Of a DNA stretch of 14,217 nucleotides, positions 1 to 6,595 are shown piece after piece. Both the position numbers and the translations under genes were made by a program. Numbering within the stretch: position 1 is the stretch's first letter; each line of letters opens with the position of its first letter. The notes below the pieces were generated by a model that had not been told where the DNA came from, ran no database searches, and was given only the letters and a program-made list of their open reading frames with translations. Where the stretch lies: the NCBI GenBank assembly GCA_025463965.1, contig JAODBN010000396.1:1-14217 (forward strand), given 5' to 3'. Source of the DNA: Acidimicrobiaceae bacterium. Its GTDB lineage: Bacteria > Actinomycetota > Acidimicrobiia > Acidimicrobiales > Bog-793.

Positions 1-2030
1 GAGCTGATGGGCACCAGCGCCGAGCTCGCCGAGGCGGGCACGATCAGGCTCGCTGGGCTCGACACGAACCCTCCACCGAAAATTGCCCCGGTCACCGTCC
101 AGGTCGCCGGCCGAACCTGGCACAGCGGCCCCGAGCAGGGGCGCCAGCTGACGCGCCAGCCGCTTCCGGCCACGAAGGTGGTCCGCACCGCCACGGGGGC
201 GCCGGGGCCAGTCGCCGAGGTCGTGGCGAGCTCGGGGGCTGACGGCGTCGACTGCTTGGCGAGGAGAGCCCGCACGACGACGCGGTAGCTCGTCGAGGGC
301 ACAAGGCCCCCGAACACGACCGAGGTCTGGCCGACCACCTCCACGGTGGACGACGAGGGGGCCGGTCCGCTTCCGACGGGAGTGACGCTCACGAGGTAGG
401 AGGAGGGCTCGCAGTCCTGGCTGTCAAGCAATGGATAGGTCCAGGAGATTGCGAGCGTGCGGGGCGAGGGAATGGCCGGGGCCAGCTGCGGCGCGTGCGG
501 GACCTCGTTGGTCTTCGAGCAGTTCAGCTGCTCGTTGACCTGCTGGACGGGCAGCTGACGCTGCAGCGGCGCGGGATGGCTCTGCGCGGGCGTCGTGTTC
601 TTGACGGGTTGGCGGTCCGGGTGCGACGGCGTGTGCCCCGCCCGGGTCAGGCTGGCGAGCGCACCCGGGGGCGCCGCAGGATCCACGGCGGCGAGAGTGC
701 TCGCGTCGACCACGGTCGGCGCGTGTGAGCCGTCGGTGAAGACCACCACGGCGAGCAGGGCCCCGGGGTTGTCGAACACCACCCGGGGGCCGGCGGCCGA
801 GACGATCGTCGCGGGGTAGGCCGGGCGCTCGATGCGCGACTTGACCGGGTAGCTCGCCACGCCCGGGACCGCGGACAGCGCGCCCGAGCGTGGGTCGACG
901 ACAAGCAGGCGGCCGCTCGCCGTCCCCGACGCGCCGACCGTGTACAGGCGCGTGCCCCCGACGGCCGGCTCGACGAGCGCAGTCCCGGCCGAGAGCGCCG
1001 TGGGATCGATCCGGGTGGTACCGACGAGGTGGCCGCTCCCTTCAGCCCCGACCACGTACCAGGCGGTGGGGGTTTGATACAGGAACCAGGCGCTCCCACC
1101 GGCCGAGCTCACCGGAAGGATCTGGCTCACCGCGCCCATTCCCGAAATCGAAAGGCCACGCTCGGTGGCCTGTCGCCCCGAGCCCGTGAACAGCTCGAGG
1201 GCGCTCGGGGTGGCAACGGCCACCGAACGTTGCGGGGTCGTCGAAGGAGACGTCGAGCCGAACGCCTCGAGCGCCGCCAGCCGATTGACCCGGCCGTGAC
1301 TTCGCTCGATGAGTCCCCCGCCCGCGCGGGGCGGCCGGTACTCGACGAGCAAGGGGGAGGCGCCGGGTGACCCCTCGAGCGCCCAAAGCTCCCCGCGGGC
1401 GACCGCCACCGATCCCACCTGGCGCCGCACCGGCGACGAGGTGGCGGCGAAGCCGTCGAGCACCACCGGCGTCTTGTGACGTCCGGTCGTGGCTCCCTCG
1501 AGCACGGTGGTGCGGTCGACGAGCGAGATGGTCGACCGGGTGGCGCCGTAGCGGACCACGAACGCCTGGGCGCCATCCGCGAAACCATGGGCCAGACTCG
1601 AGCCGGGGAAGGAGCCAAGGGCCACCCCTCCGCCGCTCGACTTCACCACGAGGTCGTCGCTGTCGAGGTAATTGAACGTCCCCGACGTGGTGTTCACGAG
1701 GAAGGTGCCCCCCTCGACGGCGACAGGTTGAACCTGTCCGTAAGAGGCCGCCCCGACGTCGGAGAACACTCCCGCCAGGCGAATGGTCCCGAGGCCAGTG
1801 GCCAAGTCGACGACGACTGGTGGGCGATCGTCGGCAAGCACCAGCGAGCCAGAGAACAGGCTCGGGCGTGCAGCCACGTTCGGTGATCCGGAGAGCCCGA
1901 GCCATCCGAGACCGACGACGGCCATCGCGAGGGCCGAGGTACCCGCCACTGCCTGGGCGAGCGACAGCCGGCGGCCAGCACGTCCTGCCGCCCCGGTGAA
2001 GCTGAACGCCGGTCGGCGGCTCCCCGTCAT
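1..2030 (-). CDS. Membrane-anchored extracellular protein with fibronectin type III domains (C-terminus outside window)
   Basis: The reading frame runs from ATG at 2030 off the left edge, giving 676 residues. An in-frame TGA lies three codons upstream of the ATG, so this is the first possible start; a GAGGA stretch about 11 bases upstream is a modest ribosome site. A basic N-terminus (residues 1-22) is followed by one hydrophobic segment (about 24-48), suggesting a signal anchor with the rest outside. Residues about 50-440 are rich in short beta-strand-like repeats with VDL/LVD/VVD patterns, compatible with a beta-propeller, although no family is certain. A Pro/Gln-rich linker (about 445-512) precedes one fibronectin type III domain (about 513-605, with ISWTYP and the typical L-x-P-x-T-x-Y-x-V-x-V motif, here LVPSTSYRVVV) and the start of a second. 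The role is unknown; surface adhesion or polymer binding is a guess. The gene is transcribed divergently from everything to its right. Confidence 0.82.
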   Translation of the reverse strand, partial: MTGSRRPAFSFTGAAGRAGRRLSLAQAVAGTSALAMAVVGLGWLGLSGSPNVAARPSLFSGSLVLADDRPPVVVDLATGLGTIRLAGVFSDVGAASYGQVQPVAVEGGTFLVNTTSGTFNYLDSDDLVVKSSGGGVALGSFPGSSLAHGFADGAQAFVVRYGATRSTISLVDRTTVLEGATTGRHKTPVVLDGFAATSSPVRRQVGSVAVARGELWALEGSPGASPLLVEYRPPRAGGGLIERSHGRVNRLAALEAFGSTSPSTTPQRSVAVATPSALELFTGSGRQATERGLSISGMGAVSQILPVSSAGGSAWFLYQTPTAWYVVGAEGSGHLVGTTRIDPTALSAGTALVEPAVGGTRLYTVGASGTASGRLLVVDPRSGALSAVPGVASYPVKSRIERPAYPATIVSAAGPRVVFDNPGALLAVVVFTDGSHAPTVVDASTLAAVDPAAPPGALASLTRAGHTPSHPDRQPVKNTTPAQSHPAPLQRQLPVQQVNEQLNCSKTNEVPHAPQLAPAIPSPRTLAISWTYPLLDSQDCEPSSYLVSVTPVGSGPAPSSSTVEVVGQTSVVFGGLVPSTSYRVVVRALLAKQSTPSAPELATTSATGPGAPVAVRTTFVAGSGWRVSWRPCSGPLCQVRPATWTVTGAIFGGGFVSSPASLIVPASASSALVPIS

Positions 2031-2411
2031 CGAAGTTCAGTTCCTCGCGCCGAATCGGTTGACCGGAAATGAGGCCAACGCACACTATCTCAGCGACACC
2101 TCAGGCAGCAGAGCAGGCCGTCGTCTCGGGCGGCGTTGACCAGGATCGCCGGACGCGTCGGGACCTGCGAGGAGTGCGCACCCACTGCGGCTGCGCGCGG
2201 CCTGCGCCCTCGCCTTCGAGGACAAGCCGTCGCTCTTCGGTAGGCGGCGAGACTTTTGCCCATGCTCTGGCGCTCGGAGGCGCAACCTCGTGCGTGGAAT
2301 CGCCAAATGGCCTGAACGACTCGGCGGTGGTCCGGGCCGGGGGCAGACACTACGTCGCCTGCGTGGAGCTATCTCGATCAATCTTCGGTGGCCGGCATAC
2401 AGGAGGCAGGA

Positions 2412-2543
2412 ATGGGCAGACAGCTCCGTGTGAGGAACGCGCGGCCCGCACGCAAGGAGGTGAGTTCGCGCACGGACGTGCCTGCTGCCGCAGACCCGAT
2501 CGAGCGGAAGGGGCCGCAGCTTTTCTCACTGCGAGCGCGATAG
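2412..2543 (+). CDS. Possible small ORF, 43 residues, unknown
   Basis: An ATG at 2412 follows a perfect AGGAGG (2401-2406) at 5-base spacing, one of the best ribosome sites in the window. The ORF ends at TAG 2541-2543 and is followed 28 bases later by a stable inverted repeat. The peptide is basic (many Arg/Lys), starts MGRQLRVRN and ends KGPQLFSLRAR. It has no cysteines, no membrane segment and no family that I recognise. A second exact anti-16S stretch, AAGGAGGTGA, lies inside the ORF (about 2454-2463) with no well-placed start after it, so purine-rich chance matches occur here. Evidence for translation is only the ribosome site and the downstream hairpin; it may be non-coding. Confidence 0.25.
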   Translation: MGRQLRVRNARPARKEVSSRTDVPAAADPIERKGPQLFSLRAR

Positions 2544-2571
2544 CCAGAGCACCGCTTTGACGGCCAGGCGA

Positions 2572-2606
2572 GCGCCGGAGCGGGTTTCCCGCAGAGCCTC
2601 CGGCGC
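2572..2606 (+). terminator. Inverted repeat, possible terminator
   Basis: GCGCCGGAG (2572-2580) and its exact complement CTCCGGCGC (2598-2606) form a 9-bp GC-rich stem around a 17-base loop, which itself contains CGGG-TTT-CCCG. There is no T-run after it, so it would be a U-less actinobacterial-type terminator at best. It lies 28 bases after the possible small ORF and about 150 bases before the RDD gene. Confidence 0.3.
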
Positions 2607-2712
2607 CCGTCGGCCGCTCAGCCAGCTTCGGTCCGCACGCTGGCAACGAGCTGGGAACCAAGTGTGAATTCCGTCAGTAACCGCTGCGAGAAAGATTCCA
2701 ATCTCACCGGCC

Positions 2713-2732
2713 CGGCCGGTATCCTCCGGCCG
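2713..2732 (+). promoter_or_regulatory. Inverted repeat enclosing a TATCCT hexamer upstream of the RDD gene
   Basis: CGGCCGG (2713-2719) and CCGGCCG (2726-2732) are exact complements separated by TATCCT (2720-2725). TATCCT fits the actinobacterial TANNNT -10 pattern. A weak -35 (TTCCAA, about 2696-2701) lies 18 bases upstream, placing a start site shortly before the ATG at 2761. It could be a promoter overlapped by a palindromic operator, or simply a leader hairpin. No homologous site was compared. Confidence 0.25.
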
Positions 2733-2760
2733 TCGAGTCCCGCCTACCCACGGAGAGCCC

Positions 2761-3555
2761 ATGCCGAGCTTCTGCACGACCTGCGGCACAACGCTGGCAG
2801 ACAATGATCGCTTCTGCCCAGCTTGTGGCGGAGCGGTGAGCTCGCCGACTACGACAGATCCCCTGGCTGCACAAAGCTCCGGTAGTCCTGAGTCACCGCG
2901 CGGCCGCTACGCCGACTGGCCGGCTCCGGTCGCACCGGGTGCCGGTGCGTCGAGCGGCCTGCCGACGGCCCCGCCGCTCGGCGACCCCGGTACGGGATGG
3001 TCGGGTGATTCGGCCTGGTCCTCTCCAACGAACGCGTCCTGGCAGGCCCAGGCAGATGGGTCGAACCAACCCACCGCTTCTTTCGGAGCGCCGCTCGCCG
3101 GGTGGTGGCAGCGCGTTGGCGCATTCGTGCTCGACGGGCTGATCATCGGCATTCCCCTCGGAGTCTTGTCCGGCGTGCTCGCCGCTGTCTACGGCCACAA
3201 AGTGCGGGAGGTTGTCGGGGGCTCGCTCGTGACCGTGACCCATACCTCTGGAGCCGTGGTGGCCCTGAGCTACGGCGTTTCGATCCTGGTGTCCGCCCTC
3301 TACTTCTCGATCCTCAACGGGACCGGCCGCGGCCAGACCCCGGGGAACCGCGCCCCGGGGATCGCGGTACGCGACGCCCGCACCGGAGCACCGATCGGAT
3401 TCTGGCGTGGTCTGCTCCGCTGGTTCGTCCGCACGCTCCTCTACGCGTGCTTCGTCATCCCTGGGGTCGTCAACGACTTGTTCCCGCTGTGGGACGCCAA
3501 GCGCCAGACGCTCGCCGACAAGGCCGCCCGGTCGGTCATGGTGCGGATGAGGTAA
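2761..3555 (+). CDS. Zinc-ribbon RDD-family membrane protein
   Basis: The product has 264 residues. An N-terminal zinc ribbon uses C5-x2-C8 and C19-x2-C22. A long Pro/Ser/Gly-rich disordered linker (about 25-112) connects it to a C-terminal RDD domain (about 114-264). The RDD signature residues are visible: R117 and D125 in the first membrane helix, the GQTPGNRAPGI motif near 191-201 and the terminal DAKRQTLADKA segment. Three to four hydrophobic helices are expected (about 119-142, 165-184, 220-238). RDD proteins are integral membrane proteins of mostly unknown function, some proposed as ion antiporters. The ATG at 2761 follows CGGAGAG at close spacing. It forms an operon with the next gene, whose start is 2 bases after this stop and which also begins with a zinc ribbon. 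Confidence 0.92.
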   Translation: MPSFCTTCGTTLADNDRFCPACGGAVSSPTTTDPLAAQSSGSPESPRGRYADWPAPVAPGAGASSGLPTAPPLGDPGTGWSGDSAWSSPTNASWQAQADGSNQPTASFGAPLAGWWQRVGAFVLDGLIIGIPLGVLSGVLAAVYGHKVREVVGGSLVTVTHTSGAVVALSYGVSILVSALYFSILNGTGRGQTPGNRAPGIAVRDARTGAPIGFWRGLLRWFVRTLLYACFVIPGVVNDLFPLWDAKRQTLADKAARSVMVRMR

Positions 3556-3557
3556 CG

Positions 3558-4562
3558 GTGGCGACCGGCACGCGCTGCAGACGCTGCGGAGGCGGCCTTG
3601 CCCCGGCGAACGCCTACTACTGCGCGCGCTGTGGCACCTACCAGGGAGAAGCGCCAAGGGACGTGGACCCGAACCGAACCCCTCGTCCTCCCGCCTGGTA
3701 CCGGGACCCGTTCGCGCTCACGGCCTTTCGCTATTTGGACGGAGTGACCTGGACCGACCACTCTCACCCGGCTGTCGCGCTGCGCCAGCCGGTTTGCCTG
3801 CCAGTCGTTGCCGCCGACCGCCGGTCGAGAGAAGAAGGGCCGACCTGCGACGGCACCTGGGCCGCGACGCCCGGCTCGCTCCTGTTCACCCTCCTCGGGC
3901 TCGCGGTCGCGTTCGCCGAATCCCTGCTCGCGGTGGTCGTGTTCCACCTGCTCAAAAAGCCGGGTGGTCTGCCGGTCGAGCTCGTCTTCTCCGAGGTGGG
4001 CCTGTGGAGCGGGCTGTTCTCGACCTGTGTCCTCGCCAGCCGGCGCTTTGGCGCCGGGGACATGCGCACGGACTTCGGGCTGACCTTGCGCTGGCGAGAC
4101 CTCGGGCTCGGGGCGGTCGGGGCACTGGTCGGCCGTTGCGTCGCCGCGGCGGCCCTGATCCCGATCCTGTTGTTCCATCGGATCTCGACGAACCCCGACC
4201 GCGTCCTGTACTCGGCGCGCACCCTCGGGGCCGGCGGCTGGACGGTGCTGATCGTGATCACCTGCATCGGAGCGCCGTTCTTCGAGGAGCTCTTCTTTCG
4301 GGGACTGCTGCAGGGACAGCTCGTCGCCCGCTTCGGCCCCTGGATGGCGATCCCCGTCACCGCGGTCGTCTTCGGCGCCGCGCACATCTCCAACGACCCG
4401 GGCGTCGGCGGCCTGCTGCTCGCCCTCAGCGTCGGCGCGGCCGGTGTGGTCCTCGGCGTGACTCGCCTGTTGTCCGGGCGCCTCGGGGCGTCCATGGCGG
4501 CCCACTCGCTGTTCAACGCCACGGCACTCGCCCTGCTCGCCGCACTGGGAGTGATCCGCTGA
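3558..4562 (+). CDS. Zinc-ribbon / DUF2510 / CPBP intramembrane glutamic endopeptidase
   Basis: The product has 334 residues from GTG 3558, which follows GGATGAGG at the end of the preceding gene. The order is: zinc ribbon (C7, C10, C22, C25), a DUF2510-like Trp-rich motif (about 46-70, PAWYRDP...RYLDGVTWTDH), then a multi-pass CPBP (CAAX-protease and bacteriocin-processing) domain from about 105 to the end. The three CPBP motifs are intact: EELFFRG (E243, E244, R248), FGAAH (H276) and HSLFN (H316, N320), so an active intramembrane protease is expected. Family members cleave prenylated proteins or process or confer immunity to peptides; the substrate here is unknown. The zinc ribbon and DUF2510 region presumably lies on the cytoplasmic side as a recognition module. 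Coupling with the RDD gene suggests a shared membrane complex or role (inference). Confidence 0.92.
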   Translation: MATGTRCRRCGGGLAPANAYYCARCGTYQGEAPRDVDPNRTPRPPAWYRDPFALTAFRYLDGVTWTDHSHPAVALRQPVCLPVVAADRRSREEGPTCDGTWAATPGSLLFTLLGLAVAFAESLLAVVVFHLLKKPGGLPVELVFSEVGLWSGLFSTCVLASRRFGAGDMRTDFGLTLRWRDLGLGAVGALVGRCVAAAALIPILLFHRISTNPDRVLYSARTLGAGGWTVLIVITCIGAPFFEELFFRGLLQGQLVARFGPWMAIPVTAVVFGAAHISNDPGVGGLLLALSVGAAGVVLGVTRLLSGRLGASMAAHSLFNATALALLAALGVIR

Positions 4563-4611
4563 GCCTCGTAGAGCGGCGCGAGGCGCTCCGGTGATCGGCG
4601 AGAATCGTCCG

Positions 4612-5115
4612 ATGCGCGTCGCAATGGTCTGTCTCGGCAACATCTGTCGCTCGCCGATGGCGGCGTCGGTCGCTCGGCAACTCGTCGCTCAAGCGGGTGC
4701 CGGCGGCCAGATCACGGTCGAGTCGTTCGGAACAGCGGCCTACCACGAGGGCGGCCCCGCAGACCAGCGGGCCGACGCCGCACTCGAGCGCCGCGGCTGG
4801 CCGTCGGGGAACCACCTCGCTCGACAGTTGCGCGCAGAGGACCTCTCGAGTCTCGACCTCATCCTGTGCGCAGACCGGGACAACCTGGCGAACGTCCGTC
4901 GTCTCGTCCGCTCCGCACCAGCGGGCACGCCCCGGCCGCGCGTCGAATTGCTCCGGCAGTACGACCCGCACGCGGCTGTCGACGACGACGAGGTGGCCGA
5001 TCCCTACAGCGGTGGGGCCGGCGAGTTCGAGGCCACATTGGCGATCATCGAACGATCCTGTCGCAGCCTTCTCGCCTCGCTCGTCACCGATTCGGCTCCG
5101 GGGACTGAGCGGTAA
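4612..5115 (+). CDS. Low-molecular-weight protein tyrosine phosphatase
   Basis: The product has 167 residues and the classic LMW-PTP layout. The phosphate-binding loop CLGNICRS (C7 nucleophile, R13) is at the very N-terminus, and the DPY motif carrying the general acid (D130) is near the C-terminus. The enzyme removes phosphate from protein tyrosine (or arginine) in the cytoplasm. The ATG at 4612 is chosen because family proteins begin about six residues before the catalytic Cys. A GTG at 4591 would add seven residues and is possible, since neither start has a strong ribosome site. It follows the CPBP gene by about 50 bases and precedes an OsmC gene. Confidence 0.9.
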   Translation: MRVAMVCLGNICRSPMAASVARQLVAQAGAGGQITVESFGTAAYHEGGPADQRADAALERRGWPSGNHLARQLRAEDLSSLDLILCADRDNLANVRRLVRSAPAGTPRPRVELLRQYDPHAAVDDDEVADPYSGGAGEFEATLAIIERSCRSLLASLVTDSAPGTER

Positions 5116-5179
5116 CGTCAGCCGGGATCAGCCCGTTCCGCCAACACCGTGGGCGGGTTCCGACGAGCAAGGAGGCGAC

Positions 5180-5605
5180 ATGGCCGCCAAGGCATCCGCG
5201 CAGTGGAAGGGCGACCTGCGAGGTGGCAGCGGCACGTTCACCGCGGGCGACACCATCAGCGGTGAGTACTCCTTCAAGTCGCGCTTCGAGGACGGCCCGG
5301 GCGCCAACCCCGAGCAGCTCATCGGCGCGGCACACGCCTCGTGCTTCTCGATGGCGCTCTCCAACATGCTCGCCGAGGCCGGCAGCCCACCCGAGTCAGT
5401 CCGGACCGACGCAGCGGTGACGCTGCGACTGGTCGACGGCGCGCCCACCATCACGCGGATCGACCTCGTCACGGTCGGCCGGGTCCCCGGCATCGATGAC
5501 GCCACGTTCCAGGAAAAGGCGGCTCAGGCCAAGGCGGGCTGCCCCGTCAGCAAGGCGCTCGCCGGTGTCGGCGAGATCACCCTCCAGGCCACCCTCGAGT
5601 CCTGA
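5180..5605 (+). CDS. osmC: OsmC-family peroxiredoxin
   Basis: The product has 141 residues, the usual length for OsmC. It carries both redox cysteines in family context: C55 in HASCFSMAL (peroxidatic) and C121 in GCPVSKAL (resolving). The N-terminal beta strands WKGDLRGGSG and the segment around 41-50 (ANPEQLIGAA) match the OsmC fold. Such enzymes are homodimers that reduce organic hydroperoxides, typically with dihydrolipoamide-type thiols. The start is fixed by AGGAGG (5170-5175), 4 bases before ATG 5180. The next gene starts 6 bases after the stop, so the two are probably co-transcribed. Confidence 0.93.
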   Translation: MAAKASAQWKGDLRGGSGTFTAGDTISGEYSFKSRFEDGPGANPEQLIGAAHASCFSMALSNMLAEAGSPPESVRTDAAVTLRLVDGAPTITRIDLVTVGRVPGIDDATFQEKAAQAKAGCPVSKALAGVGEITLQATLES

Positions 5606-5611
5606 AGCCGA

Positions 5612-6028
5612 ATGTCTGTGCCCGTCCCCCCGGCATGGCCCTCCGGCGCGGGCGCGGCCGGCGGGATCGACCTGCACGAGGAACGCGCGCTCGCTTCGGC
5701 ACGAGCCAGTGCGCTGGCGGCCGAGCTCGAAGCCGTGATTGCGGCATCGGAGGGGATGAACCTCGACGACGAGCACGACCCCGAGGGAGCCACGGTGGCA
5801 TTCGAGCGCCAGCGCCTCGCGGCGCTCCTCGCCTCCGCCCGCACCGCCGTCGCAGAGCTCGACGCTGCGCTCGCGCGGGCGGACACGGGCGCCTTTGGCC
5901 GCTGCGAGAGCTGCGGAGGTGAGATCGGCGCGGAGCGCCTTGGCGCGCTGCCGACGACCCGGCGCTGCGCGGCGTGTGCCACCGCCCCGGCCCCCGGCCG
6001 TCTCGTGCGCAGGCGCGGGCTTCCCTGA
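5612..6028 (+). CDS. TraR/DksA C4-type zinc finger protein
   Basis: The product has 138 residues. A helical region (about 20-92) of two Ala/Glu/Arg-rich helices surrounds an acidic turn (DDEHDPEGA, about 52-60), like the coiled-coil tip that DksA inserts into the RNA polymerase secondary channel. It is followed by a C4 zinc finger (C98, C101, C119, C122). The family modulates transcription initiation, in DksA together with ppGpp. Many actinobacterial members are annotated only as TraR/DksA family. The start could be ATG 5612 or GTG 5618; the ribosome site is weak, consistent with coupling to osmC just upstream. The C-terminus after the finger is short and basic. Confidence 0.85.
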   Translation: MSVPVPPAWPSGAGAAGGIDLHEERALASARASALAAELEAVIAASEGMNLDDEHDPEGATVAFERQRLAALLASARTAVAELDAALARADTGAFGRCESCGGEIGAERLGALPTTRRCAACATAPAPGRLVRRRGLP

Positions 6029-6112
6029 GGGACCGGCAGCTCTTCGCTTCCTGGTCAGGTGAGGATCGGTTCACCCTACGGACCGGACCGCGGGCCGTCG
6101 AGGTCGCTGCGC

Positions 6113-6138
6113 GGGCAAGATGCCCTGGGCGCGAGCCC
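6113..6138 (+). promoter_or_regulatory. Two adjacent short hairpins in the cupin leader
   Basis: Within the 136-base gap before the cupin gene, GGGC-AAGAT-GCCC (6113-6125) is followed after one base by GGGC-GCGA-GCCC (6127-6138). The second has a GNRA-type loop. The arms are interchangeable, so the first and fourth could also pair. The stems are only 4 bp and may be chance in GC-rich DNA. I see no convincing promoter boxes in the rest of the gap (6029-6164). Confidence 0.2.
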
Positions 6139-6150
6139 GTGGGTTCGACA

Positions 6151-6157
6151 GGAAGGA
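6151..6157 (+). promoter_or_regulatory. Ribosome binding site deciding the cupin start
   Basis: GGAAGGA lies 7 bases before GTG 6165. An ATG at 6120 in the same frame would put this purine stretch inside the coding region and add 15 residues (MPWARARGF...) that do not look like a cupin. The GTG start is therefore preferred. Confidence 0.6.
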
Positions 6158-6164
6158 CAACGCC

Positions 6165-6548
6165 GTGGAGCAGCTCGTCGACAACAACCTCGCCGTGGAG
6201 CGCCAGGACATCTTCGACGTGATGCAGGTGACCCGGGACACCGATCTCGAGACCCTCGTCGGAGCGGACCTCGTGGACGTCGAGCCCGGCCAGCGTTCCA
6301 AGATCCACCGTCACAACCGTGCCGAGACCGTGCTCTATTTCCTCGACGGCAACGCCGAGGTGGTCGTCGCCGACGAGGTTCTCGCGGTTCGGGCCGGGGA
6401 CCGGGTGCGCATCGGCAGGGGCGTCTTCCACGGGGTGCGCACGCCCGCACAGGGCTGCCGATTCCTCTCGGTGCAGACACCTCCCATCCTCGACAAGGCC
6501 ACAGGCGTGCTCGACCTCGAGCCCCTCGAGGAGCCGACGGTCCCGTGA
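6165..6548 (+). CDS. Small cupin-domain protein
   Basis: The product has 127 residues and a single cupin barrel. Cupin motif 1 is visible as G42-x5-H48-x-H50-x3-E54-x6-G, the usual metal-binding set. Motif 2 appears as GDRVRIGRGVFH with the fourth ligand H89; the usual Pro of motif 2 is replaced. A metal centre is therefore likely. Single-domain cupins act as dioxygenases, isomerases or sensors, and the reaction cannot be told here. It is the first gene of a close-packed series (mini-ORF, HisC-like, Rid, LLM, TIGR04076, LLM), which suggests a metabolic role in the same pathway. The stop TGA overlaps the GTG of a 16-codon ORF. Confidence 0.85.
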   Translation: MEQLVDNNLAVERQDIFDVMQVTRDTDLETLVGADLVDVEPGQRSKIHRHNRAETVLYFLDGNAEVVVADEVLAVRAGDRVRIGRGVFHGVRTPAQGCRFLSVQTPPILDKATGVLDLEPLEEPTVP

Positions 6549-6595
6549 ACAGCAGTTGGGCCGACGCGCCGTACTGGGACGCAGAGCGCCCGTGA
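6545..6595 (+). CDS. 16-codon mini-ORF bridging cupin and hisC-like genes
   Basis: A GTG at 6545 overlaps the cupin stop in a GTGA (6545-6548). Its own TGA (6593-6595) overlaps the GTG start of the aminotransferase gene (6592) in a second GTGA. The peptide would be MNSSWADAPYWDAERP. GAGGAG (6528-6533) lies 11 bases upstream, a loose ribosome site. The aminotransferase has no good ribosome site of its own, so reading this mini-ORF could carry ribosomes across the 43-base gap and couple the two genes. It may equally be a chance frame. Confidence 0.25.
   Translation: MNSSWADAPYWDAERP

Larger units (their letters stand above)
2031..2760. other. 730-base divergent intergenic region
   Basis: This stretch separates the minus-strand fibronectin gene from the plus-strand operon beginning at 2761. 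Several open frames cross it on both strands, but none has recognisable protein motifs or the regular GC-ending codon pattern of the neighbours. The base composition looks slightly less GC-rich and less periodic than the genes around it. What it does hold is a possible 43-codon small ORF (2412-2543) with a strong ribosome site, a hairpin after it (2572-2606) and a second inverted repeat close to the next start (2713-2732). Promoters for both flanking genes should lie here. A GATAGT stretch on the minus strand (complement of 2084-2089) could be a -10 box for the fibronectin gene, but I see no matching -35. Confidence 0.6.

Noticed and set aside
1042..2085. 347-codon minus-strand frame overlapping the fibronectin gene
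   Set aside because: The overlapping frame from 2030 gives a signal anchor and recognisable fibronectin domains. This one is Arg/Gly/Pro-rich without motifs.
2069..2560. 163-codon plus-strand frame in the intergenic region
   Set aside because: It has no ribosome site, mixed composition with many Arg and Cys, no family motif and no GC-ending codon bias. The competing small ORF at 2412 has far better start signals.
4591..4611. GTG start adding seven residues to the tyrosine phosphatase
   Set aside because: This start is possible, but family members begin close to the catalytic Cys as from ATG 4612. The upstream GAGGCG is not a convincing ribosome site.
3441..4643. 400-codon open frame on the minus strand
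   Set aside because: It is antisense to the CPBP protease gene, which has all its motifs, and has the low-complexity Glu/Gln/Arg composition of a shadow frame.
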